Positions 51,896 through 62,058 of a stretch of 64,000 bases of DNA are shown here, in pieces. A model generated the notes under the pieces. It was not told the DNA's origin, ran no database searches, and was given only the letters and a program-made list of their open reading frames with translations. The position numbers and the translations under genes were made by a program. Each line of letters opens with the position of its first letter. The stretch's first letter is position 1. The DNA is from Thermoactinospora rubra (GTDB lineage Bacteria; Actinomycetota; Actinomycetes; Streptosporangiales; Streptosporangiaceae). The DNA lies in assembly GCF_002093975.1 (NCBI RefSeq), contig NZ_MSZZ01000025.1, positions 124,001 to 188,000 on the forward strand, written 5' to 3'.

Positions 51896-52752
51896 TCGCG
51901 GCGGGAGCCGTACAACACGCCGACCACGATCACCGCGCACCCGGCGAGCTGGAGCAGCGAGGGGCGCTCGCCCAGCACGGCCGTGGACAGCGCCATCGTC
52001 GTCATGGGCTGGATCAGCAGCAGCAGGGCCGTGAGGGCGGCCGGCTGGCGGGGCAGCGAGTAGGAGATCAGCACCCAGCCGGCCACCTGCGGTCCCAGCG
52101 CGAGCAGCAGCAGCCAGCCGTGCGCCGGCCACGACGGCATCAGATCCGCGCCGCCGAAGACGGGGCTGAGCAGGGCGATCAGCGCGGTCGCCACGGCCGT
52201 CGCGTGCGCCAGCGACCCGGCGGCGTGGTCGGAGCCGCCCTTCATCAGCAGCAGGAAGCCCGCGTAGGCGATCGAGGTGGCCGCTCCGGCCGCGACGCCG
52301 AGCAAGGGGTCGCTGCCGTAGGCGGCGCCGTCGAAGACGCCCGAGATCAGCACGACGCCGCCGAACACCACCGGCGTGGCGGCCATGAGCCGCCGGGACG
52401 GCCGCTCGCGGAACAGCGCCCACGCGGCGAACGCCACGATGAACACCTGCAGGTTGCCCAGCACGGTGGCCAGCCCGGCGCCCACGAAGCGGATGGTGTG
52501 GTGCCAGAACAGCAGGTCGAAGGCGAACAGCACGCCGGCGGCCCACGCGAACAGCATGCCGCGCCGAGGCATGGGGCCGCGCCGCCGGCGCTCCAGCCAG
52601 GCCAGCAGGATCATCGGCGGCACCGCGTAGGCGCAGCGGAACAGCGCCGAGGTCGCCGGGGACACCTCCGACAGGCGCACGAGCGGCGCCGAGGTGGAGA
52701 TGATGAGTGCGCCCGCCACCGCGATCAGGATGAAACGGCGATGTGCACTCAC
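51838..52752 (-). CDS. EamA/DMT-superfamily transporter
   Basis: A 304-residue membrane protein with ten helices in two EamA repeats (STSAPLVRLSEVSPATSALF in the first; PVFGGADLMPSWPAHGWLLL and LGERPSLLQLAGCAVIVVGV in the second). GTG 52752 with GGGGGGA four bases before is preferred over upstream starts. Family members export amino acids or metabolites; the substrate is unknown. The 3' end runs 58 bases into zur on the opposite strand. Confidence 0.87.
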   Translation of the reverse strand: MSAHRRFILIAVAGALIISTSAPLVRLSEVSPATSALFRCAYAVPPMILLAWLERRRRGPMPRRGMLFAWAAGVLFAFDLLFWHHTIRFVGAGLATVLGNLQVFIVAFAAWALFRERPSRRLMAATPVVFGGVVLISGVFDGAAYGSDPLLGVAAGAATSIAYAGFLLLMKGGSDHAAGSLAHATAVATALIALLSPVFGGADLMPSWPAHGWLLLLALGPQVAGWVLISYSLPRQPAALTALLLLIQPMTTMALSTAVLGERPSLLQLAGCAVIVVGVLYGSRRDQDRAEVEQPEQVPKTSTV

Positions 52753-52820
52753 GGAATCCCCCCGCATGCCGATAGTAGAGATACCCTTCACGCTAGGATC
52801 CGGCGCAGTCAGGAGTCAAT

Positions 52821-53369
52821 ATGCCGTTTGGCCATGACATGGTGCATTCGCTGGCCACCGTCGTCGAGCTGGTCAACACCTCCCCCGCCGTCAACGGCAC
52901 CGACGAGCTGGGGGACCTGCACGACCTTCAGGCCTTCGTCGAGTCGCGCCAGGTCAGCGGCGTCGGGACGCTGACGCCGCGTGACCTGGGCCAGGTGCGG
53001 CTGGTGCGCGAGGCCTTCCACCGGGTCTTCACCGCGCCCGACCAGGCCACCGCGGTGCGCCTGCTCAACTCGCTGCTGGCGGAGACCAAGATCACACCGC
53101 GGCTGACCGAGCACGACGGGCATCCGCTGCACATCCACTACTTCGCGCCCGACGCCACCCTCGCCGAGCACGTCGCCGCCGACTGCGGCGTGGCGCTGGC
53201 GCACCTGCTGGTGGAGGGCGAGTGGGAGCGGCTGCGCACCTGCGCCGCGCCCGACTGCCAGCGGGTGTTCGTGGACGAGTCGCGCAACCGGTCGCGGGTC
53301 TACTGCGACAGCCGTACGTGCGGCAACAGGATGCACGTCGCCGCCTACCGGGCCCGCCGCCGCGCCTAG
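52821..53369 (+). CDS. CGNR zinc-finger (ABATE domain) protein
   Basis: A 182-residue protein, probably a transcription-related regulator common in actinobacteria. The N-terminal ABATE-type domain (LATVVELVNTSPAVNG) precedes a C-terminal CGNR zinc finger: CAAPDCQRVFVDESRNRSR then CDSRTCGNRMHVAAYRARRR. AGGAG lies five bases before the start. It is divergent from the EamA gene (68-base gap), a layout that often links regulator and target. Confidence 0.85.
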   Translation: MPFGHDMVHSLATVVELVNTSPAVNGTDELGDLHDLQAFVESRQVSGVGTLTPRDLGQVRLVREAFHRVFTAPDQATAVRLLNSLLAETKITPRLTEHDGHPLHIHYFAPDATLAEHVAADCGVALAHLLVEGEWERLRTCAAPDCQRVFVDESRNRSRVYCDSRTCGNRMHVAAYRARRRA

Positions 53370-53408
53370 CCCCGGAACCCTCCGGCCCGGCCGTTCGTCG
53401 TAGGAGGC

Positions 53409-54356
53409 GTGGACAACCGGCTGCGCGCTCTGGACCAACGGCTGATCGACTGCGCCGCGCGGGTGCGCAGGGGCGACCACCTGCGCCGCCTGCGCGCCAC
53501 GACCGTGGGGCAGATCGAGGAGGTACGGCAGGCGCTCGCCGGGCTGGAGGCGGCGCTGGCCAAGGAGGAGCGGGACGTCTCCCGGCTGGAGGGCGGGTTC
53601 GCCGGCTTCCTGGCCGGGCTCATGGGCTCCGGGCGCAAGCAGGAGCGGCTCACCAGGGAACGGGCCGAGGCCGAGGCGGCCAGGGAGCGGGTGCGCGGCC
53701 ATCGCGAACGGCTGGCGCGGCTGGAGAGCGACCTGGCGGCGATCGACGCGGAGCTGACGGAGCTGACCCCGGCGTACGAGGAGTACCCGCGCCTGCTGGC
53801 CGACAAGGAGCGGCTGCTCGTCGAGGGGGGCGACGCGCGGGGCGAGGAGCTGGTACGGCTGGGCGCCGAGCTGACCGAGGTGGCCTCGCGGCTGCGCGAG
53901 TACGACGAGGCGCAGCGCGCGGGGGCGGCGGCCCAGCAGGCGCTCGGCGTGGTGCTGTCCCTGCTGGAGGGGGCGCGCGCGGCCTCGACGTGGGACATGC
54001 TGGGCTCGAACACCGCCGACCTGGTCGAGCGCAGGCGGCTGCAGGGCGCCGACCAGGCGGCCTGGCACGCGCAGCGGGCGCTGGACGTCTTCGCGCGGGA
54101 GCTGGCGGACGTGGGGGTGGCGGCGAGCCCCCAGTTACCGGCGGTGGACACGCGGTGGTTCGTCGACACGTTCTTCGACAACGTCATCACGGACATGCTC
54201 AAGCACCAGCGGATCACGCGGACCCGCGACGACGTGGCGGCGACGGCGCAGTGGGCGCAGCAGACGCTCGCGGCGCTGGCGGCCCGCGGGGAAAAGCTCG
54301 CCCGGCGCCGGGCCGACCTGCTCGCCCGGCGTGAGCGGCTGCTCGTCGAGGCCTGA
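53409..54356 (+). CDS. Coiled-coil protein of unknown function
   Basis: A 315-residue, Ala/Arg/Glu-rich protein with no recognised domain. Residues about 30-170 form long coiled coils (EEVRQALAGLEAALAKEERD, RERVRGHRERLARLESDLAA); a more mixed segment (about 195-270, WFVDTFFDNVITDML) follows, then a terminal helix. The GTG start is only one base after an AGGAGG, unusually short; an internal GTG about 18 codons later may be the true start. No signal peptide. It lies 39 bases after the CGNR gene but a shared function is not evident. Confidence 0.6.
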   Translation: MDNRLRALDQRLIDCAARVRRGDHLRRLRATTVGQIEEVRQALAGLEAALAKEERDVSRLEGGFAGFLAGLMGSGRKQERLTRERAEAEAARERVRGHRERLARLESDLAAIDAELTELTPAYEEYPRLLADKERLLVEGGDARGEELVRLGAELTEVASRLREYDEAQRAGAAAQQALGVVLSLLEGARAASTWDMLGSNTADLVERRRLQGADQAAWHAQRALDVFARELADVGVAASPQLPAVDTRWFVDTFFDNVITDMLKHQRITRTRDDVAATAQWAQQTLAALAARGEKLARRRADLLARRERLLVEA

Positions 54357-54399
54357 GCCGGGCGGCGCGCCTCGCCGCCCGTCGTGCGGGGCCCGGGGC

Positions 54400-55173
54400 T
54401 CACACCGGGTTGGGGACGGCTCCACCGTACCGCCTGTCGCGCTTGGCGAAGATCTCGCACGCCTCCCACAGGTCGCGCCGGTCGAAGTCGGGCCACAGGC
54501 GGTTCAGGAACACCATCTCGGCGTAGGCGGACTGCCACAGCAGGAAGTTGGAGATGCGCTGCTCGCCCGAGGAGCGGATGAACAGGTCGACCTCGGGGAT
54601 GTCGGGCTCGTCCAGGTAGCGGGCGAAGACCTTCTCGTCGACCTTGCGCGGGTTGACCTTGCCGGCGTTGATGTCCTGGGCGAGCTTGAGCGCCGCCTCG
54701 ACGATCTCGGCCTGGCCGCCGTAGTTGACGCAGAACTGCAGCGTCAGCGTGCGGTTGTGCTTGGTCATCTCCTCGGCGGTCTCCAGCTCGGAGATCACGC
54801 TCTTCCACAGCCGGCCCGGCCGGCCCGCCCAGCGCACCCGCACCCCCATGGCGTGCAGCTCGTCGCGGCGGCGCCGGATGACGTCGCGGTTGAACCCCAT
54901 GAGGAAGCGGACCTCCTCGGGCGAGCGCCGCCAGTTCTCGGTGGAGAAGGCGTAGGCGCTCAGGTAGGGGATCCCCAGCTCCAGCGCGCCCTCGATGACG
55001 TCGAACAGCGAGGACTCGCCCGCCTTGTGCCCTTCGGTGCGGGGCAGGCCGCGCTGCTTGGCCCAGCGGCCGTTGCCGTCCATGACGATGGCCACGTGCC
55101 GGGGGATCAGCTCGCGCGGGATGGGCGGCGGCACCGCGCCGGACGGATGCGGCGACGGGGGTCTCACACTCAC
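54400..55173 (-). CDS. uppS: Isoprenyl transferase (undecaprenyl diphosphate synthase type)
   Basis: A 257-residue cis-prenyltransferase that elongates prenyl diphosphates for cell-wall lipid carriers. GTG 55173 overlaps the recO stop. The catalytic Asp and Gly-rich loop are in HVAIVMDGNGRWAKQRG (about 28), followed by YAFSTENWRRSPEEV (about 75) and the C-terminal RSSGEQRISNFLLWQ and FTDWP-like motif FLNRLWPDF. Chain length (C50 or C55) cannot be told from sequence. recO-uppS is a standard actinobacterial pair. Confidence 0.95.
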   Translation of the reverse strand: MSVRPPSPHPSGAVPPPIPRELIPRHVAIVMDGNGRWAKQRGLPRTEGHKAGESSLFDVIEGALELGIPYLSAYAFSTENWRRSPEEVRFLMGFNRDVIRRRRDELHAMGVRVRWAGRPGRLWKSVISELETAEEMTKHNRTLTLQFCVNYGGQAEIVEAALKLAQDINAGKVNPRKVDEKVFARYLDEPDIPEVDLFIRSSGEQRISNFLLWQSAYAEMVFLNRLWPDFDRRDLWEACEIFAKRDRRYGGAVPNPV

Positions 55174-55907
55174 GGAATGGGCTCCCTTTCTACGTGTCGA
55201 AGAGAGCGTATGCCGTGTTCGAGGTGCCATTGGAGGTAAGCGGCGACCAGGCCGCTGCATTCGGCCCGGTGCCGCCTGTCGGAGACGTCGGCGCTGGCCC
55301 AGTCGCCCCGCAGCAGCGCGGCCATGAGCGCGAGGGTCTCCTCGGCCGGTACGGCCGAGCCCGACGGCCGGCACGCCCCGCACACCGCGCCGCCGGCCAC
55401 GATGGCGAAGGCGCGCACGCCCGGCGACTGGCAGCGGGCGCAGTGCGTCAACGCGGGGGCGTACCCGGCCACGGCGAGCGAGCGCAGGAAGAAGGCGTCC
55501 AGCACCAGCCGGGCCTCGTGCAGGCCTTCCGCGAGCGTGCGCAGCCCGCCGACCAGCAGCAGGAACTGCTTGAGCGCCGGTTCCTTCTCGCCGTGCGTGA
55601 GGCGGTCGGCGGTCTCCAGCATGGCGTGGCCGGCGGTGTAGCGGGGGTAGTCGTGCGCGAGGGCCTCGCCGTACGGGCGGATGGTCTCGGCCTGGGTGAT
55701 CACATCCAGCGTGCGGCCGGTGTGGAACTGCAGGTCGACGTGGGTGAAGGGCTCCAGCCTGGCCCCGAAGCGCGAGGTCGTGCGGCGCACGCCCTTGGCC
55801 ACGCCGCGGACCTTGCCGGTCCGTTTAGTGAGGATGGTGACGATCCTGTCGGCTTCGCCTAGTTTGGTGGTGCGGAGCACAACGCCTTCGTCACGATAGA
55901 GACTCAC
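55170..55907 (-). CDS. recO: DNA repair protein RecO
   Basis: A 245-residue recombination mediator that helps load RecA. An N-terminal OB fold (MSLYRDEGVVLRTTKLGEAD, RVGVAKGVRRTTSRFG-like stretch about 40), a helical core and a zinc-finger-like CARCQ...CGAC (about 152 and 173) are visible. The GTG start has no ribosome site and is preceded by a well-placed -10, so it is probably leaderless. Confidence 0.94.
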   Translation of the reverse strand: MSLYRDEGVVLRTTKLGEADRIVTILTKRTGKVRGVAKGVRRTTSRFGARLEPFTHVDLQFHTGRTLDVITQAETIRPYGEALAHDYPRYTAGHAMLETADRLTHGEKEPALKQFLLLVGGLRTLAEGLHEARLVLDAFFLRSLAVAGYAPALTHCARCQSPGVRAFAIVAGGAVCGACRPSGSAVPAEETLALMAALLRGDWASADVSDRRHRAECSGLVAAYLQWHLEHGIRSLRHVEREPIP

Positions 55908-55913
55908 CTGCGC

Positions 55914-55919
55914 ATTCTA
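55914..55919 (-). promoter_or_regulatory. -10 element TAGAAT for leaderless recO
   Basis: On the minus strand TAGAAT stands six bases before GTG 55907. No convincing -35 at 16-18 bases. Confidence 0.5.
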
Positions 55920-56015
55920 CGGAGCGCGGCGGCGATGAACCGGGGTTGAACGGGCTTTACTCGGAGCTCACTAGACTTTGACGCATCCGTTCTCCACCCC
56001 CCTCGAAAGGGAGCC

Positions 56016-57524
56016 ATGACCCGCGTGGTCCTGCTGGGCTCTCCGCCCGGCCATGACACCGCTCCGACCGGCCTGAGGCTGAGCGCGCTGCCCGGCGAGC
56101 CCACCGTCGGCCAGCAGCTGCTCAGCCAGGTCCGTTCCCTGGATCCGGAGCCCGCCACGATCGCCCACGCCGACGTGGCCGCCATGCTGCGCGCCCTGGC
56201 CGACGTCGCCGACGCCGCGACCGACAACCTCCTCATCCTCCCCGACAACTCGGTCGTCCACGACGAGCTGATCTACCAGATCACCAAGACCAAACGCGGC
56301 GCGCTGGCCCTGATCGTCAAAGAGCCGCGCCCCGACAACGGCGAGGAGACCGACGAGCTGCCCCCCATCGAGGAGGCGGCGCCGGAGATCGGCTCCCGCA
56401 CCTTCGAGGGGTTGGCCGTCCGCACCCGCGCCGGCAAGTCGCGGGTGGTGTCGGTCGGCACGGCGCACCACGCGGTCACCCGGCCCAACGCCGTCCTGCT
56501 CGGGCCGCTCTACCTGCACGCGCGGCACGCGCCGCTGCTGGCCGAGACCTGCCGCGAGCTGGCGGGCATGGCCCACCTGTTCGGGCCCGACGACGACCTG
56601 GTCCAGCTGGTGGCCTTCGGCCTGGTCCGCAAGGGCGTGTCGGTGGGCATCCGCGGCCGCCGCGACCTGTTCTACCGCCGGGTCACCACGCAGGAAGAGG
56701 CCAACGAGGCCGGCGCCGAGATGATCGGCATGGACGAGGACCGCGCCCGCCTCAACAACGCGGTCAAGGGCGCCGACGGCTTCTTCACCACCTTCTTCGT
56801 CAGCACCTACTCGCGCTTCATCGCCCGCTGGGCGGCCCGGCGCGGGCTCACGCCCAACCAGGTGACGCTGATCTCCATCGCGCTGGGCGTGGCGGCGGCC
56901 GCCTGCTTCGCCACCGGCCAGCGGCTGGGCATGGTCGCGGGCGGCGTGCTGATCTACTTCGCGTTCGTCTTCGACTGCGTCGACGGGCAGCTGGCCCGCT
57001 ACGCCCGCAGGTTCGGCGTGCTGGGCGCCTGGCTCGACGCGACCTTCGACCGCTTCAAGGAGTACGTCGTCTTCGCCGGGCTGGCGATCGGCTACGTGGT
57101 GGCCGGGCACAGTGACGACATCTGGATCCTCGCGCTGGCCGCGATCGCCCTGCAGTCGGTCCGCCACCTGCTCGACTTCTCCTTCGGCGTGGCCAACCGG
57201 CGCCGCCCGCCGCGCCCGCTGCCCACCCTCGAGCTGAGCGCGCCCGACGACCGCCCGCTGCGCCAGCAGCTGGAAAAGCGCAAGGTCGAGCGCAGCACCG
57301 GCATCCGCGGCCTGCTGCGCATGTGGACCAAGGCCGGCCGCTACCGCGTCGTCCACTGGTCGCGCAAGATGCTGGTCTTCCCCATCGGCGAGCGTTTCGC
57401 GGCCATCGCGGTCACCGCCGCCCTCTTCGACGCCCGCGTGACCTTCCTCACGCTGGTGATCTGGGGTTCCCTCGCCGCCTGCTACTCGCTCACCGGACGC
57501 CTGATGAGGTCGCTCGCATCATGA
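56016..57524 (+). CDS. CDP-alcohol phosphatidyltransferase family protein with N-terminal extension
   Basis: A 502-residue membrane enzyme. AAAGGGAG precedes ATG. Residues 1-230 form a soluble domain of unknown function, vaguely nucleotidyltransferase-like (NLLILPDNSVVHDELIYQIT). From about 270 the membrane domain carries the full CDP-alcohol motif, D-x2-DG-x2-AR-x8-G-x3-D-x3-D, in CVDGQLARYARRFGVLGAWL (about 325-350). It should transfer a phospho-alcohol from a CDP-activated donor. By analogy with CTP:inositol-1-phosphate cytidylyltransferase/DIPP synthase fusions it may make a phosphodiester, but the substrate is not known. Coupled to the DUF5941 gene. Confidence 0.8.
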   Translation: MTRVVLLGSPPGHDTAPTGLRLSALPGEPTVGQQLLSQVRSLDPEPATIAHADVAAMLRALADVADAATDNLLILPDNSVVHDELIYQITKTKRGALALIVKEPRPDNGEETDELPPIEEAAPEIGSRTFEGLAVRTRAGKSRVVSVGTAHHAVTRPNAVLLGPLYLHARHAPLLAETCRELAGMAHLFGPDDDLVQLVAFGLVRKGVSVGIRGRRDLFYRRVTTQEEANEAGAEMIGMDEDRARLNNAVKGADGFFTTFFVSTYSRFIARWAARRGLTPNQVTLISIALGVAAAACFATGQRLGMVAGGVLIYFAFVFDCVDGQLARYARRFGVLGAWLDATFDRFKEYVVFAGLAIGYVVAGHSDDIWILALAAIALQSVRHLLDFSFGVANRRRPPRPLPTLELSAPDDRPLRQQLEKRKVERSTGIRGLLRMWTKAGRYRVVHWSRKMLVFPIGERFAAIAVTAALFDARVTFLTLVIWGSLAACYSLTGRLMRSLAS

Positions 57525-58237
57525 TCACTCAGCCGCAGGCCACTGCCACGCCGACCGACCCCGACGAGGAACGGCGGCGCATCCAGACCGCGCGCCTGCT
57601 CGCCTACCGCGACGACGGGCCCCTCGTCCACGCCGTGGCCCCCCGCCTGGGCCGCGGGCTGCCACCGGTGCCGATGCTGCTGGTCGCCCTGCTGGCGATC
57701 GTGGCGATGGCCGTCGCGGGGCTGCTGAAGCCTGGCTTCTGGCTCCTGGTCCCCGCGCTGGTCATGCTGGTGCTGGTGCTGCCCACCGCGCCGAGCCACC
57801 ACCTGGGCCGCTTCGACTGGCTGGTGCCGCCGCTGCTGCGCGGCGCCGAGTTCCTGACGATCATCCTGGTCGGGCTGGCCGCCGACGCCCCCAAGTGGCT
57901 GCTGTACGTGCTGCTCTACGTCGTCGGCTACCACACCTACGACACGGTCTACCGCACGCGGCAGAGCATCTGGCCGCCGGCCTGGGTCTTCTACGCCGGC
58001 CTGGGCTGGGAGCTGCGCCTGCTGGTGATCGGCCTGGGCGCCGCCCTGGGCGTGCTGACCCCGGTGCTGGCCGTCCTGACCGCCTACCTGTTCGTGCTGT
58101 TCTCGGTGGAGAGCGTGCTGAGCTGGGTACGGCTGGACAAGGCCTCGGCGCAGGCGACGGCCGAGGCGGAGCAGGACCTGGAGGCCTCCCCCGAAGAGGC
58201 CCAGGAGGCCCTCACCGGCGAGGACGACAAGGGCTGA
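57521..58237 (+). CDS. DUF5941 membrane protein
   Basis: A 238-residue membrane protein whose ATG overlaps the stop of the CDP-alcohol transferase. After a polar N-terminus (1-45) come VPMLLVALLAIVAMAVAGLL, FWLLVPALVMLVLVLPTA and further helices (WLLYVLLYVVGYHTYDTVYR, LLVIGLGAALGVLTPVLAVL); the tail is acidic (about 205-238). DUF5941 is often fused or linked to CDP-alcohol transferases in actinobacteria, so the two likely work together. Confidence 0.75.
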   Translation: MITQPQATATPTDPDEERRRIQTARLLAYRDDGPLVHAVAPRLGRGLPPVPMLLVALLAIVAMAVAGLLKPGFWLLVPALVMLVLVLPTAPSHHLGRFDWLVPPLLRGAEFLTIILVGLAADAPKWLLYVLLYVVGYHTYDTVYRTRQSIWPPAWVFYAGLGWELRLLVIGLGAALGVLTPVLAVLTAYLFVLFSVESVLSWVRLDKASAQATAEAEQDLEASPEEAQEALTGEDDKG

Positions 58238-58277
58238 CGCGACCCTCCCCCTGCTCAGGCCGGGAGGCGCCCGCGGC

Positions 58278-58337
58278 GACAGCGCCGGGCATGGCGGCGT
58301 TCGACGGCTTCGTCACGCCTCGCCTGCCGGCGCTGTC
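58278..58337. terminator. 11-bp inverted repeat with a 38-base loop between convergent genes
   Basis: GACAGCGCCGG (58278-58288) is repeated inverted at 58327-58337. It lies between the DUF5941 stop and the Kazal gene stop and may act as a terminator, though the loop is long. Confidence 0.4.
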
Positions 58338-58350
58338 CCGCGTCGGGCGG

Positions 58351-58554
58351 CTACTGGGCCGGGCACGGGCGGGCGGCGACCCCCGCGCACGCCGCCGAGC
58401 ACGCATTGGGGTAGGTCTTGCCGTCCTCCCCCACGACCGGCCGGTACTCCATCGAGCACACGCAGCCCGAACGCGGCTCACTGCCCTGCGCGGGCGCGGC
58501 GAGACCGGCGAGCGCGATGCCGCCGGCGACGAAACCGATCAGCACTCGAAACAT
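58351..58554 (-). CDS. Secreted Kazal-type serine protease inhibitor
   Basis: A 67-residue exported protein; AAAGGA lies seven bases before ATG 58554. Residues 1-25 are a signal peptide (MFRVLIGFVAGGIALAGLAA with a PAQG end). The mature chain is one short Kazal domain with six cysteines in the pattern C-x-C ... Y.PV.G.DGKTYPNAC.A.C ... C (CVCSMEYRPVVGEDGKTYPN). The P1 residue would be near Met-Glu after the second Cys. It probably inhibits extracellular serine proteases. Divergent from the Lrp regulator gene. Confidence 0.8.
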   Translation of the reverse strand: MFRVLIGFVAGGIALAGLAAPAQGSEPRSGCVCSMEYRPVVGEDGKTYPNACSAACAGVAARPCPAQ

Positions 58555-58625
58555 TTTCGCGTCCTTTCGACTACTCTCGGTAGTCAAGAGTAATTGGCGC
58601 GCCCGACGCGGTATACAGGACTTTC

Positions 58626-59111
58626 GTGGAACTGGACCGACTTGACCGAGACATCATCGGCGCACTTGTGGAGGACGCACGGGCGACATATGCCGAAATC
58701 GGGCAGCATGTCGGCCTGTCGGCGTCCGCGGTGAAGCGCCGCGTCGACCGCCTCCGCCAGGCCGGCGCGATCACCGGGTTCAGCGCCCGCGTCTCCCCCC
58801 AGGCCCTCGGCTGGACCACCGAGGCGTACGTCGAGCTGTTCTGCCAGGGCAAGACCAGTCCCTCCGACATCGCGCTCGCCGTGAGCAGGTATCCCGAGGT
58901 CGTCTCCGCGGCGACGATCACCGGCGAGGCGGACGCGCTGCTGCACATCCGCGCAACAGACGTGCGCCACGTCGAGCGGGTGATCGAGCGCATCGCCGCC
59001 GAGCCCTTCGTGGTGCGAACCAAGTCGTCCATCGTGCTCTCCCGCCTCGTCGACGCGCCCGCGGGCTCCGCCGTCCCCGAGACGCGCAACGAATCGCCGG
59101 TGGCGGGCTGA
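58626..59111 (+). CDS. Lrp/AsnC-family transcriptional regulator
   Basis: A 161-residue regulator with an N-terminal helix-turn-helix (LDRLDRDIIGALVEDARATY, GLSASAVKRRVDRLRQAGAI) and a C-terminal RAM ligand domain (EAYVELFC, ASTITGEADALLHI-like stretch, TKSSIVLSRLV). GTG 58626 has no ribosome site; TATACA at 58612-58617 may be its -10. It stands directly upstream of the ddaH-rocD genes and is the likely regulator of arginine or ornithine use. Confidence 0.9.
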   Translation: MELDRLDRDIIGALVEDARATYAEIGQHVGLSASAVKRRVDRLRQAGAITGFSARVSPQALGWTTEAYVELFCQGKTSPSDIALAVSRYPEVVSAATITGEADALLHIRATDVRHVERVIERIAAEPFVVRTKSSIVLSRLVDAPAGSAVPETRNESPVAG

Positions 59112-59157
59112 AAGTCGCAACAGACCCGCGCGAACACGCATGCCGCATTGCTTGGCC

Positions 59158-59171
59158 TGCATAAACATGCA
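59158..59171. promoter_or_regulatory. Inverted repeat TGCAT-AAAC-ATGCA upstream of ddaH
   Basis: Perfect 5-base arms with a 4-base spacer, about 46 bases before the ddaH start and near other ATGC-containing repeats (59138-59150). A plausible Lrp/AsnC binding site. Confidence 0.4.
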
Positions 59172-59217
59172 TTCCTAGGCTTTCCTCCGTTCCCCCTCAA
59201 CGACGATGGAGATCGGC

Positions 59218-60002
59218 ATGCCCAAGCACTACCTGATGTGCCGCCCTGAGCACTTCGCGGTCGAGTACGCGATCAACCCCTGGATGGACCCCGAACAGGG
59301 CGCCGACCGCGACACCGCGATCAGGCAGTGGGAAGGGCTCAAGGCGGCCTACGAGGAGCTCGGCCACCAGGTGAGCCTCATCGACCCGGTCGAGGGCCTG
59401 CCCGACATGGTGTTCGCCGCCAACGGCGCGCTCGTGGTCGGCGGCCGCGTGTACGGCGCGAAGTTCGCCCACTCCGAGCGGGCCGCCGAGGGACCGGCCT
59501 ACCTGCGGTGGTTCGCCGAGCGCGGCTACGCCACCAAGGAGGCGTCCTTCACCAACGAGGGCGAGGGCGACTTCCTCACCCTGGACGAGGTGATCCTGGC
59601 CGGCACCGGCTTCCGCACCGACAAGGCCGCACACCTGGAGGCCCAGGAGTTCCTCGGCCTGCCGGTCGTCACGCTCCAGCTCGTCGACCCGCGCTACTAC
59701 CACCTCGACACCGCGCTCTTCCCGCTGGACGGGCGGAATATCGCCTACTACCCCGGAGCGTTCTCCCAGGGGAGCCAGGAAGTGCTGCGCCGGATGTTCC
59801 CCGACGCGGTGATCGCGACCGCCGCGGACGCGGAGGTGCTGGGTCTCAACGCGGTCAGCGACGGCTCCCACGTCGTCATCAACGTCGAGGCACAGGAGCT
59901 GCAGTTGGAGCTGAAGCGCCGCGGCTACGAGGTCATCCCGGTCGACCTGTCCGAGCTGCGCAAGGCAGGCGGCGGTCCCAAGTGCTGCACCCTGGAGATC
60001 CG

Positions 60003-60006
<4 letters not shown>
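59218..60006 (+). CDS. ddaH: Dimethylarginine/arginine dimethylaminohydrolase family protein
   Basis: A 262-residue guanidine-modifying enzyme of the amidinotransferase/hydrolase fold. ATG 59218 has GGAGA six bases upstream and is preferred to ATG 59206. Substrate and catalytic residues: Asp in LPDMVFAANGAL (about 63), Glu-Asp pair NEGEGDFL (about 118), His in YYHLDTALF (about 162) and the Cys in GGGPKCCTLEIR at the C-terminus. It should convert (methyl)arginine to citrulline plus an amine. Overlaps rocD by four bases. Confidence 0.85.
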
Positions 60007-61214
<1,208 letters not shown>

Positions 61215-61223
61215 CCGCTTCCC

Positions 61224-61264
61224 GGTACGGCGGCGCCGCCTCATCACCCCGGCGCCGCCGTACC
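61224..61264. terminator. Perfect 15-bp bidirectional terminator
   Basis: GGTACGGCGGCGCCG (61224-61238) pairs perfectly with 61250-61264 around an 11-base loop. It lies between convergent rocD and the methyltransferase gene. Both arms contain the GTACGGC word noted across the window. Confidence 0.85.
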
Positions 61265-61331
61265 GCCTCGGCCTTCACCCAGCACGGGACGGCCACCTCC
61301 CCCTCGTAGTCGTCAGGCCATGCCTGGGATG

Positions 61332-62048
61332 TCAGGCGGCGCGGCGCCAGGACAGCAGGCCGTCGGGCGCCGTGCCCGGCAGGAAGCCCGCCTCGGCCAG
61401 CTCGCGCTCCACGGTGGCCATGGACGGCCGGTATGCGTCGCCGACCACGACGTCCTCGCTGATCACCACGCCCCTGTGCCGGATGCGGTAGTGGTAGCGG
61501 GCCCTGACCAGCTCCTCCCCGACCTCCAGCACCTGCCCCCACACCTCGTACACGTGGCGCCCCACCCGGTAGGACCCCATCAGCTCGGACTCGCCCGGCA
61601 CCGGGTTCCCGCGCTCGCGGAAGTTGAACACCAGCAGCCCGCCCGGCTCCAGGTTCCTGGCCAGCACCTCCCACAGCTTCGCGCGCTCCTGCGGCGGGAA
61701 GGCGTAGAGCACCGAGATCATCACCACCGCCTCGACGGGCTCGTCCAGGTCGGCGTTGAGCGCGTCGTAGGGCAGCACCGTGACCCGCTCCCGCAGCTCG
61801 GGCCGTTCCGACAGCCGCGACAGCAGCACCCCTCGCATCCCGAGCGACGGCTCGAGCGCGAAGATCTCCGCCGGGGTCGCCTCCGCGATCGTCATGGTGA
61901 TCAGCCCGGTCCCCGCGCCCACCTCCAGGACGCTGCGCCGTACCCCGGACAGCGCGGCGGGCAGCGACGCCCGCACCTGCGGCACGTGGCCGTCCTCGTG
62001 CCACAGGTCGTAGAACGGCACGGCGACGGTGTAATGGTCAGAAGTCAC
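61332..62048 (-). CDS. SAM-dependent methyltransferase
   Basis: A 238-residue class I methyltransferase: SAM-binding motif VLEVGAGTGLITMTIA (about 41), acidic loop IFALEPSLGMRGVLL (about 62), and post-motif VVMISVLYAFPPQERAKLWE (about 108). N-terminal HYTVAVPFYDLWHEDGHVPQ is typical of small-molecule enzymes. Substrate unknown. The GTG start follows a Zur-like box and a TATCGT hexamer, so it may be induced by zinc limitation. Confidence 0.82.
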   Translation of the reverse strand: MTSDHYTVAVPFYDLWHEDGHVPQVRASLPAALSGVRRSVLEVGAGTGLITMTIAEATPAEIFALEPSLGMRGVLLSRLSERPELRERVTVLPYDALNADLDEPVEAVVMISVLYAFPPQERAKLWEVLARNLEPGGLLVFNFRERGNPVPGESELMGSYRVGRHVYEVWGQVLEVGEELVRARYHYRIRHRGVVISEDVVVGDAYRPSMATVERELAEAGFLPGTAPDGLLSWRRAA

Positions 62049-62058
62049 GAAATCAGGA

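Noticed and set aside
53409..54356. SMC- or phage-like tape protein
   Set aside because: The coiled coil is long but there is no ATPase, hinge or phage neighbourhood.
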